Origin: Streptomyces sp. NBRC 110028
GTDB lineage: Bacteria; Actinomycetota; Actinomycetes; Streptomycetales; Streptomycetaceae
Assembly (NCBI RefSeq): GCF_001417735.1
Contig: NZ_BBUZ01000038.1
Coordinates: forward strand, 62,001-126,000
DNA: 64,000 nucleotides
Reading direction: 5' to 3'
In this document: in pieces, positions 19,725 to 27,557 of the stretch
Layout: each line of letters starts with the position of its first letter
Numbering within the stretch: position 1 is the first letter of the stretch
The notes under the pieces: model-generated
The model's input: only the letters and a program-made list of their open reading frames with translations
Databases searched by the model: none
What the model was told of the DNA's origin: nothing
Position numbers and translations under genes: made by a program

Positions 19725-21281
19725 CTACTTCCCCAGCACCGCCATCGCCGCGTTGTGGCCGGGGATTCCGCTGACCCCGCCGCCCCGCACCGCGCCCGCG
19801 CCGCACAGCAGCACATTGGCGTGGCGCGTCTCCACGCCCCAGCGGCCGGTGCCCTCCTGGGCGTACGGGAAGGCCAGCTCGCGGTGGAAGATGTTCCCCC
19901 CGGGCAGCCGCAGTTCGCGGTCCAGGTCCAGCGGGCTCTTGGCCTCGACGCACGGCCTGCCGTCGGCGTCGTACGCGAGGCAGTCGGCGATCGGTTCGGC
20001 GAGGTGGGCGTCGAGCTGGGCGAGGGTGTCCCCCAGCAGGGTCTCGCGGGTCCCCTCGGGGTCGTCGGCGAACAGCCGGGCGGGGGTGTGCAGCCCGAAC
20101 AGGGTGAGGGTCTGGTAGCCGCGCGCGGCCAGGTCCGGGCCGAGGATCGACGGGTCGGTCAGCGAGTGGCAGTAGATCTCCGACGGTGGCCGCCGCGGCA
20201 GCTCCCCCGCGGCGGCCTGCCGGTACGCCGCCTCCAACTCGCCGTAGCCCTCGGCGATGTGGAACGTCCCGGCGAACGCCTCGCGCGGATCCGCCTCGGG
20301 GTCCCGCAGCGCGGGCAGCCGCCGCAGCAGCATGTTCACCTTCAGCTGCGCGCCCTCGGCGGGCGGGGCGGGCGGCTCCTCGCCGAGCAGCCGCGCCAGC
20401 TCGCGCGGGGCGGCCCCGACCAGCACATGGCGGGCGCCCACGACATGCTCGCCGTCCCGGTCCTCGTAACGCACCTCGGCCGCCGTCCCGTCGGTGGCGA
20501 TCCCCGTGACCTCGCAGCCGGTCGCGATCCGCGCGCCCGCCACGCCCGCCGCGTGCGCGAGGGCGTCGGTGAACGCGCCCATGCCGCCCACGGGCACGTC
20601 CCAGTCGCCGGTGCCGCCGCCGATCACGTGGTAGAGGAAGCAGCGGTTCTGCCGCAGCGAGGGGTCATGGGCGGAGGCGAAGGTGCCGATCAGCGCGTCG
20701 GTGAGCACCACGCCCCGCACCAGGTCGTCCTCGAACGCCGCCTCGACCGCCTCCCCCAGCGGCCGCTCGAACAGCGCCTCCCACGCCGCGTCGTCCCCGA
20801 TCCGGGCCCGCAGCGCCTCCCGGTCGGGCAGCGGCTCGGTCAGCGTCGGGAACACCCGCTCGGCGACCCGCCCGGTCATCCCGTAGAACCGCTCCCAGGC
20901 CGCGTACTCCCGCTCCCCGCCGGTCAGCCGCGCGAACGCCTCCCGGGTCCGGGCCCCGCCGCCGGTCTCCACCAGCAGCCCGGCCGGCCGCCCGCCCCGG
21001 ACGGTGGGGGTGTACGAGGAGACGGACCGCTTGCGGACCGCGAACCGCAGCCCCAGGTCGTCGACGATGCGCCGGGGCAACAGGCTGACCAGGTACGAAT
21101 AGCGCGAGAGCCGGGCGTCCACCCCGGCGAACGTGCGCTCGGACACGGCCGCGCCGCCGATGTGGTCCAGCCGCTCCAGCACCCGCACGCTACGGCCCGC
21201 CCGGCCCAGATAGGCGGCGGCGACCAGGGCGTTGTGGCCGCCGCCGACGATGACGACGTCGTAGGCATCGCTGTCAGACAT
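19725..21281 (-). CDS. FAD-dependent oxidoreductase, phytoene desaturase/PYROXD2-like
   Basis: 518 residues. The N-terminal dinucleotide-binding motif VVIVGGGHNALVAAAYLGRAG is complete, followed by VLERLDHIGGAAVSE typical of amine oxidase/phytoene desaturase-like proteins. The C terminus ends with the FAD-contacting LLCGAGAVRGGGVSGIPGHNAAMAVL. This branch is called phytoene desaturase-like or PYROXD2-like, but no carotenoid gene is nearby and the substrate is unknown. Start ATG 21281; it lies 33 bases downstream of the MpaB-type gene on the same strand and may share its transcript. Confidence 0.83.
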   Translation of the reverse strand: MSDSDAYDVVIVGGGHNALVAAAYLGRAGRSVRVLERLDHIGGAAVSERTFAGVDARLSRYSYLVSLLPRRIVDDLGLRFAVRKRSVSSYTPTVRGGRPAGLLVETGGGARTREAFARLTGGEREYAAWERFYGMTGRVAERVFPTLTEPLPDREALRARIGDDAAWEALFERPLGEAVEAAFEDDLVRGVVLTDALIGTFASAHDPSLRQNRCFLYHVIGGGTGDWDVPVGGMGAFTDALAHAAGVAGARIATGCEVTGIATDGTAAEVRYEDRDGEHVVGARHVLVGAAPRELARLLGEEPPAPPAEGAQLKVNMLLRRLPALRDPEADPREAFAGTFHIAEGYGELEAAYRQAAAGELPRRPPSEIYCHSLTDPSILGPDLAARGYQTLTLFGLHTPARLFADDPEGTRETLLGDTLAQLDAHLAEPIADCLAYDADGRPCVEAKSPLDLDRELRLPGGNIFHRELAFPYAQEGTGRWGVETRHANVLLCGAGAVRGGGVSGIPGHNAAMAVLGK

Positions 21282-21313
21282 GCCCCCTGCGTAGCACGGG
21301 GTGATCGCCGCGG

Positions 21314-22213
21314 CTACCCGGCCTTCCTGGCCGCGGCCGTGTCGTGGCGGAGGGCGCGGGGCGAGGGGCGGGTGCCCGGGCCGAGCCGTTCCACCGCCCG
21401 CAGGATGTGCTTCGGCGGCAGCTGCCAGCGCACCGTGGCCGGGATGCGCCGCAGCGCCCGGCCCGTCGCCCGCAGCCGCCGGGTGACGGTCGCGGGGGCG
21501 GGCGCGGGCCGCCCGTACAGCGCGTGGGCGTAACGCGGCAGGGAGGCGTAGGCCAGTGCGGCGAAGCGCCCCCAGACCAGATCGCGCGCCGGGACGAGCA
21601 GGGGCGGGACCGGGGGCCTGCGCAGAAAGGCGTCGACCTCGCGGGCCTCGGGGGTGACGGCGAGTCCGGGGCGCACCGTCGCGAAGTACGCGCGCAGTTC
21701 CGCCGTATCGGCAGGCACCCCGGCGGGATCGAGCCCGACCAGGCGGGCGGATTCCCGGTTCTCGGCCACATAGGCGTCCGCCTGGGCGTCGGTGAGGGGA
21801 TAGCCGGAGCGGCGTACGACATGGAGGTACGAGGCGACCTCGGCGCAGTGCACCCACAGCAGCAGGCCGGGCTCGTCCACGGCGTGCCGGGCGCCGGTGC
21901 CGGGGTCGGTCACGGAGAGCCCGCGGTGAATGCCCCGCACCCGGGCACCGGCCCGCTCGGCGGCCTCGGTGGTGCCGTAGGTGATGGTCGCGACGAACCG
22001 GGCGGTGCGCAGCAGACGGCCCCAGGCGTCCTGGCGGAAGTCGGAGTTCTGGAGGACACCGCGCACCGCGAGCGGATGCAGGGCCTGCAGATAGAGCGCG
22101 CGGACCCCGGCGATCCACATCATCGGGTCGCCGTGCATCTGCCACGTCACGGATGCCGGACCGTACAGCCCCGGGTCGGGGTCCGGTATGCCCCGCCGTA
22201 CGATCGCCGCCAT
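21314..22213 (-). CDS. MpaB/DUF2236-family oxygenase
   Basis: 299 residues of the DUF2236 family, which includes the haem-b latex-clearing protein Lcp and the fungal oxygenase MpaB. Characteristic stretches are HGDPMMWIAGVRALYLQALHP, FRQDAWGRLLRTARFVATIT and VHCAEVASYLHVVRR; the His in LLWVHCAEV is a candidate haem ligand. No signal peptide is visible, unlike secreted Lcp. The reaction is unknown. Start ATG 22213 follows CAGGAGG. It is upstream of the FAD oxidoreductase gene with a short gap, so a two-step oxidative pathway is possible. Confidence 0.78.
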   Translation of the reverse strand: MAAIVRRGIPDPDPGLYGPASVTWQMHGDPMMWIAGVRALYLQALHPLAVRGVLQNSDFRQDAWGRLLRTARFVATITYGTTEAAERAGARVRGIHRGLSVTDPGTGARHAVDEPGLLLWVHCAEVASYLHVVRRSGYPLTDAQADAYVAENRESARLVGLDPAGVPADTAELRAYFATVRPGLAVTPEAREVDAFLRRPPVPPLLVPARDLVWGRFAALAYASLPRYAHALYGRPAPAPATVTRRLRATGRALRRIPATVRWQLPPKHILRAVERLGPGTRPSPRALRHDTAAARKAG

Positions 22214-22433
22214 GGCCGACCACCTCCTGCGGCCAGCCTAGGCGGCCCTGGTGGCCGCCGGGGCGAGAGTGGCCGGGACGAGACGGACGGCCATGACCGC
22301 CGCCATCGGTGCGGCGCTGTGCGCGCCGAACAGCCCGACCAGCACCACACGAGCAGCCGGGCCCGTTGCGGGGACATGGCGCGCGGGACACGGGCGGCTT
22401 CCCCGGTGCGGTGAGTTCACTTCACACGCTCGG

Positions 22434-22901
22434 TCAGTCGGGCTGCTTCTCCATATGCGCGAGGACACGGTTCGAGATCCGGGCGAGCGCGTCGAGGTCT
22501 TCAGGGGTGAGGGCGTCGATGAACAGTCGGCGAACGTGCTCGACGTGCAGGGGCGCGGCGTCCTCGATCGCCTTGCAGCCGGCCGCGGTGGCGACGATGA
22601 ACGCCCCGCGCCCGTCGTCGGGACAATCTTCCTTGGTCACCAGTCCGCGCTTCGCCATCCGCCTGACCTGGTGGGACATGCGGCTCTTCTCCCACTCCAG
22701 CAGCTTCGCCAGGTCCATGAAGCGCGTCCGCCCGCCGCCGGTTTCGGTGAGCTTGGCCAACACGATGTAGTCGGAGGCGGACATCCCGGAGTCGGCCTGG
22801 ACTCGGCGGGAAAGCCGTCCGATGAGCTTCTCCTGCATGTGGATGAAGCTGTCCCAGGCGGCCTTCTGCTGCGACGTCAGCCAGCGAGGCGTTGCGTTCA
22901 T
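22434..22901 (-). CDS. MarR-family transcriptional regulator
   Basis: 155 residues with a winged helix-turn-helix: MSASDYIVLAKLTETGGGRTRFMDLAKLLEWEKSRMSHQVRRMAKRG marks the recognition helix region, followed by the wing (VTKEDCPDDGRGAFIVAT). The AA after KAIEDAAP begins the dimerisation helix. The start at ATG 22901 gives the usual family length; the sequence upstream has no clear ribosome site, so a start is not certain. It is divergent from the isochorismatase-like gene, and two similar TAGTTG-type operators lie between them, so it probably represses that gene and itself. Confidence 0.85.
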   Translation of the reverse strand: MNATPRWLTSQQKAAWDSFIHMQEKLIGRLSRRVQADSGMSASDYIVLAKLTETGGGRTRFMDLAKLLEWEKSRMSHQVRRMAKRGLVTKEDCPDDGRGAFIVATAAGCKAIEDAAPLHVEHVRRLFIDALTPEDLDALARISNRVLAHMEKQPD

Positions 22902-22978
22902 GGAGGGAGCGTAACGGTGCGACTCGGACGGGTGTCCGCCCACCCGGCACGTACCCGGAAGTCGCCTTCCACGACAGC

Positions 22979-23027
22979 TAGTTGACACATCAAGCACATG
23001 CGCTTAGCTTAGTTGTCACATCAACTA
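22979..23027 (+). promoter_or_regulatory. Promoter with two MarR-type operators for the isochorismatase-like gene
   Basis: TTGACA (22982-22987) and TAGCTT (23005-23010) are separated by 17 bases, a good vegetative promoter. TAGTTGTCACATCAACTA at 23010-23027 has perfect six-base arms TAGTTG/CAACTA with a six-base spacer and covers the expected transcription start. A second, weaker copy TAGTTGACACATCAAG (22979-22994) covers the -35 box. The two copies start 31 bases apart, about three helical turns, as expected for two dimers on one DNA face. Confidence 0.7.
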
Positions 23028-23137
23028 CATGCCGCGGGGCCGTCAGGCGGTCAGCCCGCACGGGGTACGCCGCAGGCAACGAGCCTTCGGCGTACCGCCC
23101 GGCACCCCCGGACACGAAGCCCCGGAAGGGGAATCCC

Positions 23138-23794
23138 ATGAGCACCGAGAACAAGGCCGGACTCGACGCCCTGCTGACGCCCGAGGAGAGCGTGCTCGTA
23201 CTGATCGACCACCAGCCGTTCCAGTTCGCCAACCTGAACAGCCACGACCCGACGATGATCGTGAACAACGTCGTTGGACTCGCCAAGATCGCCAAAGTGT
23301 TCGACGTGCCGACCATCCTGACCACCGTGCTGGAGGAGCGCGGCGGCCACCTCATCCAGGGACTGCGGGACGTGTTCCCGGAGCAGAAGCCGATCAACAG
23401 GACCTTCATCAACACCTGGCAGGACGAGCGCGTCGTGGATGCCGTCAAGGCGACCGGGCGCAAGAAGCTGATCATCGCTGGCCTCTGGACGGAGATCTGC
23501 CTGGCGATGCCGGCCATACAGGCAGCGGGCGAGGGCTTCGAGGTCTTCGCCGTCACCGACGCCTCGGGCAGTGCCTCGAAGGAGGCGCACGACATGGCCG
23601 TGCGCCGCATGATCCAGGCGGGCGTGGTTCCGATCACCTGGCAGGCCGTGATGGGCGAGTGGCAGCGCGACTGGGCCCGCGAGAAGACCGTGCCGGGCGC
23701 CGCCGAGGTCCAAGCGCAGCACGGCGGCGCCTCCGGTGTGGCCTTCGCCTGGGAGATGCAACTCCTCGCCCAGCGCGCCGGAAGCGGCGCCTGA
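23138..23794 (+). CDS. Isochorismatase-family hydrolase (YcaC-like)
   Basis: 218-residue cysteine hydrolase of the isochorismatase superfamily. The catalytic triad candidates are Asp in VLVLIDHQPFQ, a lysine in the middle region, and Cys in GLWTEICLAMPAIQA; the TTVLEERGG segment and the tail WQRDWAREKTV fit the YcaC group. Such enzymes hydrolyse small amides or are of unknown substrate. ATG 23138 follows GGAAGGGG. It stands alone, expressed from the promoter at 22982-23010 under the divergent MarR protein, which often responds to phenolic or oxidative stress signals; that last point is inference. Confidence 0.85.
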   Translation: MSTENKAGLDALLTPEESVLVLIDHQPFQFANLNSHDPTMIVNNVVGLAKIAKVFDVPTILTTVLEERGGHLIQGLRDVFPEQKPINRTFINTWQDERVVDAVKATGRKKLIIAGLWTEICLAMPAIQAAGEGFEVFAVTDASGSASKEAHDMAVRRMIQAGVVPITWQAVMGEWQRDWAREKTVPGAAEVQAQHGGASGVAFAWEMQLLAQRAGSGA

Positions 23795-23973
23795 CATGAC
23801 TGCCGCGCCGGTTCCCCTCCGCATCGGGTACTGCTTGTCGGCGACCGCTTCCCTCGCGGACAACAGCCGGCCGGCCCGCCTCGCCCGGAAAATCTGCCGC
23901 GAGGGCATCAACAGCCGAGGCGGACTGCAAGGAGTTTCCGGCCATGGGGTCGGTCAATTCCAGAACCAGCCGG

Positions 23974-25152
23974 TCAGCGGCGCACCCGTGGCATGCCCAG
24001 GCCGATCCAGGAGATGATCTCCCGCTGGATCTCGTTGTTGCCGCCGCCGAAGGTGAAGACGACCGCGCTGCGGTAGCCGCGTTCCAGCTCGCCGTGGAGG
24101 ACCGCACCGGCCGAGCCCTCCTTGAGCGGGCCCGCGGCGCCGACGACCTCCATGAGCCAGGCGTAGGCGTCGCGGCGCGCCTCGGAGCCGTAGACCTTGA
24201 CGGCGGAGGCGTCCTGCGGGGTCAGGGTGTCGCGCTGGAGGGCGTCCACCATCTGCCAGTTGAGCAGCTTCATGGCGTCCAGCCGGGCGTGGGTGCGGGC
24301 CAGCCGGGCGCGTACCCACGCCAGGTCGATGACCCGGCGGCCGTCCGGGAGCTTGGTTTCGGCGGCCCACTGCCGGACGCCGCGCAGGGCGCGGATGGCC
24401 ATGGTGCCGTGGGCGGCGAGGGTGACGCGTTCGTAGTTGAGCTGGGTGGTGATCATGCGCCAGCCCTCGTTCTCGGCGCCGACGCGGCGGGTGGCCGGGA
24501 CCCGGATGTCCTCGTAGTAGCTGGCGGTGGTGTCGTGGGAGGCGAGAGTGGTGATGACGGTGCGGGAGTAGCCGGGGTCGGTGGTGGGGACGAGCAGGAT
24601 GCTGATGCCGTGGTGGGGCTTCGCGTCGGGGTCGGTGCGGACGGCGAGCCAGACCCAGTCGGCGGTGTCCCCGTTGGTGGTCCAGGTCTTCTGGCCGTTC
24701 ACCACGTAGTCGTCGCCGTCCCGTACGGCGCGGGTCGTGAGGGCGGCGAGGTCGGTTCCGGCGTCGGGCTCGCTGTAGCCGATCGCGAAGTCGATCTCGC
24801 CGGAGAGGATGCGCGGCAGGAAGTACCGCTTCTGCTCGTCGGTGCCGTGGCGCGTGAGCGTGGGGCCGACCGTGTTGAGGGCCATCAGCGGCAGCGGTAC
24901 TCCCGCCTGGGCGGCCTCGTCGAAGAAGATGAACTGTTCGACCGGGCCCAGTCCCCGCCCGCCGTACTCCCGGGGCCAGCCCACGCCCAGCCAGCCGTCG
25001 GTGCCGAGGCGGCGGATGGTCTCGCGGTAGAACCGCTTCTGCCCGGCGGGGTCGGCGTAGCGGGCGTAGGCGTCATCGGGGACCAGCTCGGCGAAGTAGG
25101 TGCGCAGCTCGGTTCGTAACTGCCGCTGCTCATGGGTGTATTCGAGGTCCAC
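23974..25152 (-). CDS. Acyl-CoA dehydrogenase, FadE26/ChsE4-like (steroid side chain)
   Basis: 392 residues with the acyl-CoA dehydrogenase fold: IGYSEPDAGTDLAALTTRAV and VVNGQKTWTTNGDTADWVW in the FAD/substrate region, and TFGGGNNEIQREIISWIGLGMPR at the end. The sequence resembles FadE26 (ChsE4), one subunit of the heteromeric dehydrogenase that oxidises the C26 side chain of cholesterol with FadE27. In such pairs only one subunit carries the catalytic Glu. No partner gene is adjacent here. Start GTG 25152 follows AGGAGGGG. Leu12 is TTA, so bldA-dependent. A perfect KstR-type box lies 69-82 bases upstream, separating it from the glycosyltransferase fusion gene. Confidence 0.85.
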   Translation of the reverse strand: MDLEYTHEQRQLRTELRTYFAELVPDDAYARYADPAGQKRFYRETIRRLGTDGWLGVGWPREYGGRGLGPVEQFIFFDEAAQAGVPLPLMALNTVGPTLTRHGTDEQKRYFLPRILSGEIDFAIGYSEPDAGTDLAALTTRAVRDGDDYVVNGQKTWTTNGDTADWVWLAVRTDPDAKPHHGISILLVPTTDPGYSRTVITTLASHDTTASYYEDIRVPATRRVGAENEGWRMITTQLNYERVTLAAHGTMAIRALRGVRQWAAETKLPDGRRVIDLAWVRARLARTHARLDAMKLLNWQMVDALQRDTLTPQDASAVKVYGSEARRDAYAWLMEVVGAAGPLKEGSAGAVLHGELERGYRSAVVFTFGGGNNEIQREIISWIGLGMPRVRR

Positions 25153-25220
25153 GGCCCCTCCTGGAGTCTCGCGTGCGCCACGACGGCGGTCTGGGAGCGT
25201 CCTGGGATCGAGGGGCACGG

Positions 25221-25234
25221 TAGAACGCGTTCCA
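25221..25234. promoter_or_regulatory. KstR-type operator upstream of FadE26-like gene
   Basis: TAGAACGCGTTCCA matches TnnAACnnGTTnnA at all eight fixed positions and is itself nearly palindromic. It lies 69 bases before the acyl-CoA dehydrogenase start, and the next gene on that side ends at 25268, so it can only serve the dehydrogenase. Together with the site at 13611-13624 it links two separate transcription units to one regulator. Confidence 0.72.
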
Positions 25235-25267
25235 GAAATACGGAAGGGCCGCGGAGCACCCGGCGGC

Positions 25268-27415
25268 TCAACCCGCCTCGTCCACCGGGGGCGGGCTGTC
25301 GTCCGGTCCGGGCCGTACGACCCGGACCGGTTGGCCGGGGCGCCAGGTCCGCAGCACCAGGCCGGATTCCCCGGCCTCGGTGTGCACGACCTCGGTCACC
25401 TCGGCGCGGAAGAGGTGGAAGGGCTCGGGCGGATGGACCTCGGCGGCGAAGCGGGCGAGCGAGTCCGGCTCGGTCACCTCGACGGCCCGGCCGCTGATCC
25501 GCACGTCGCCGCCGGGGGTGCCGTCGCCCGGGCCCGGGTTGGCCTGGATCGAGAAGCGCTGGTCGCGGCGCAGATCGATGGCCTTGCGCGAGTCGGGCAT
25601 CATGCCGAGCCACAGTTCCCCGAAGCGGAAGGTGACCTCCAGGGGTGTCAGCCGCGGGGAGCCGTCCTGCCGCACGGTGGCCAGGACATGGGTGCGGTAG
25701 CGCTCAAAGCGCTCCCGGACGGCCGTGGCGAAGCCGGGCTCCGCCGCCTGGAATCCGGCCCAACTGGTGATCGGTCGCGTCGTCATGGCACCCATGCTCG
25801 CGGGATTGCCCGACGCCTCCTGTCCGGATTTCCGGGACTGAAGCAACTCTTCCGCGCCCCGCGACGCTGCCTGGCGCGCCTGGTCCGGCGGCAGATAGGC
25901 GCTCCACTCCGTCCCCGCCAGCGGAAACCCGATCCAGGTGCGGGCATAGGACGGCGGTCGGGCGCCGTGGGCGCGCCGGACGAGCAGCGCGGTGGGTTCG
26001 CGCGCGGCCCGCCGCAGCAGCCCGGACACGGTGGTGGAGCGGTTGTTGCCGCTGGTCTGGGCGGAGCCGCAGCCCGCGTGGTACGCGACGGGCAGGGCCC
26101 GGTCGCCGGCCACCAGGCACGGCGGCCGCAGCCCCAGCCGCTTCAGCCCGTCGGCGGCGGTGCGGTAGCGCCCGGTGGTCTTCTCGGACACCGCCGAGGT
26201 GTGGGCGAGGACGGCGAACTGGCTGCCCAGATGGAGCAGGACGACGACCCCGAGCGCGGTGGCCATGTGGCGGGACGAGCGTGCGGCGCGTACGGCGCGG
26301 AAGCCCAGCGCGGCGATGGGCAGGGCGAGCAGCGCGTAGGACGGCATCAGGAAGCGCGGCGCGGAGTAGTCGATGAGCAGCAGGTAGGGCACGGCGAGGG
26401 AGGCAGCGCAGACGACGGGCAGCACGGTGACCGGCACACCGGGCTCCCGGTGGGTGTGCGGCCGGCCGAGCCCGACGCGCACCCGGTTCCGCCGTGCCTG
26501 ACGGTCCCGCAGGACGAGGGCGACGGCGGCCAGGGTCAGCAGCGGCAGCGAAAGCCACCACAGGGTCAGCTCCGGATGGCGCAGCGGCACCTCGCACGGG
26601 CGGCACAGCTGGGGCCCGTTGAGGCTGCGCAGCGCGGCGCCCACGGCGAAGTGGAGGCCCATGCCGCCCTCGACGTCGCTGGAGACGTCCAGCCGCCCGC
26701 CGATGCCGCCGAAGCGGTCGTAGGCCTCGCCGATCCACTGCGCGGCGCCCAGCAGGAGCCCGCCCACCAGCGGGAGCAGAGCCGGCCGCCACGTCCGCAG
26801 CCGGAGGGCGACGGCCAGCAGCGGAACGGCCAGCCAGCCGCCGTCGGGGGTGCGGACGAGCGTGACACCGGCGACGAGGGCGGCGAGCCACCAGCGGGCG
26901 CCCGGCTCGGCGGGCAGGCGCAGGAACCAGCCGACCGCGGCCACCGCGCCGAGCGCGACCCAGAGGTTGGGCATCACGGCGGGGCCGCTGATCGTGGTGA
27001 TCCACAGCCCGGCGAAGAGCAGCGCGGCGAGCGCCACGGGACCGCGGGGCAGCAACCTGTTCCAGACGCGGAAGGCGGTGTAGAGGGCGCCCGCGGAAAG
27101 CACCGTGAGGACGACCCGGAGCGCCGTGATGGAGGACGTGGCGGCCACCACCGGGGAGACGAGCATGCTGATGCCGCGCGAGCGCGGCGCGCTGAAGTAC
27201 GCGGCCGGGGTGCGCGGGTCCACCTGGGAGACGTACACGGACTCGTCCCAGCCCAGCGCGTGTCCGACGTGCGGGACGACCACGGCGAGCTGGACCATCG
27301 CATAGCCGACGGCGACCACCGCGAGCCACGGAGCGCGGCGCCGGTGGAGCGGCGGCCGGGGTGGATGCGGGCGCGGGCGCGCGGCGGCGGCCGCCGGTGC
27401 GGCAGTGTTCTCCAT
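25268..27415 (-). CDS. GT-C-type membrane glycosyltransferase fused in frame to a PNPOx/FMN-binding domain
   Basis: A 715-residue frame with no stop. Residues 1 to about 530 form an integral membrane protein with about ten hydrophobic segments and a luminal GWDESVYVSQ motif near residue 55, as in GT-C lipid-linked sugar transferases. Residues from about 544 (an internal ATG at 25786) form a complete pyridoxamine-phosphate-oxidase-like split barrel of about 172 residues: RYRTHVLATVRQDGSPRLTP, then FGELWLGMMPDSRKAIDLRR. A domain of this type is normally a separate cytoplasmic flavin/F420 enzyme. AGGAGG lies 20 bases before the internal ATG pair, rather far for normal initiation. Either a real fusion or two genes whose stop was lost. 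Confidence 0.7.
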   Translation of the reverse strand: MENTAAPAAAAARPRPHPPRPPLHRRRAPWLAVVAVGYAMVQLAVVVPHVGHALGWDESVYVSQVDPRTPAAYFSAPRSRGISMLVSPVVAATSSITALRVVLTVLSAGALYTAFRVWNRLLPRGPVALAALLFAGLWITTISGPAVMPNLWVALGAVAAVGWFLRLPAEPGARWWLAALVAGVTLVRTPDGGWLAVPLLAVALRLRTWRPALLPLVGGLLLGAAQWIGEAYDRFGGIGGRLDVSSDVEGGMGLHFAVGAALRSLNGPQLCRPCEVPLRHPELTLWWLSLPLLTLAAVALVLRDRQARRNRVRVGLGRPHTHREPGVPVTVLPVVCAASLAVPYLLLIDYSAPRFLMPSYALLALPIAALGFRAVRAARSSRHMATALGVVVLLHLGSQFAVLAHTSAVSEKTTGRYRTAADGLKRLGLRPPCLVAGDRALPVAYHAGCGSAQTSGNNRSTTVSGLLRRAAREPTALLVRRAHGARPPSYARTWIGFPLAGTEWSAYLPPDQARQAASRGAEELLQSRKSGQEASGNPASMGAMTTRPITSWAGFQAAEPGFATAVRERFERYRTHVLATVRQDGSPRLTPLEVTFRFGELWLGMMPDSRKAIDLRRDQRFSIQANPGPGDGTPGGDVRISGRAVEVTEPDSLARFAAEVHPPEPFHLFRAEVTEVVHTEAGESGLVLRTWRPGQPVRVVRPGPDDSPPPVDEAG

Positions 27416-27557
27416 GCGCGCACCATATGATGCCTATGTACCTTTTTCTGCTTATTAGGCTGTTCGGCTCAGCGCCCCAGGGGTGCCATGACCGCGCCGG
27501 ATCCGTACGCTGTTGCAGCGGTGCACAGCTCCCACCCGGTGGAGGACGAACACTCCC

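Noticed and set aside
27051..27064. A second near-KstR match, AgcAACctGTTccA
   Set aside because: One mismatch and located within the coding sequence of the membrane glycosyltransferase.
25100..27430. A 776-residue plus-strand frame opposite the glycosyltransferase gene
   Set aside because: Gly/Gln/Asp-rich low-complexity antisense sequence with no domain; the minus-strand frame has clear transmembrane helices and PNPOx motifs.
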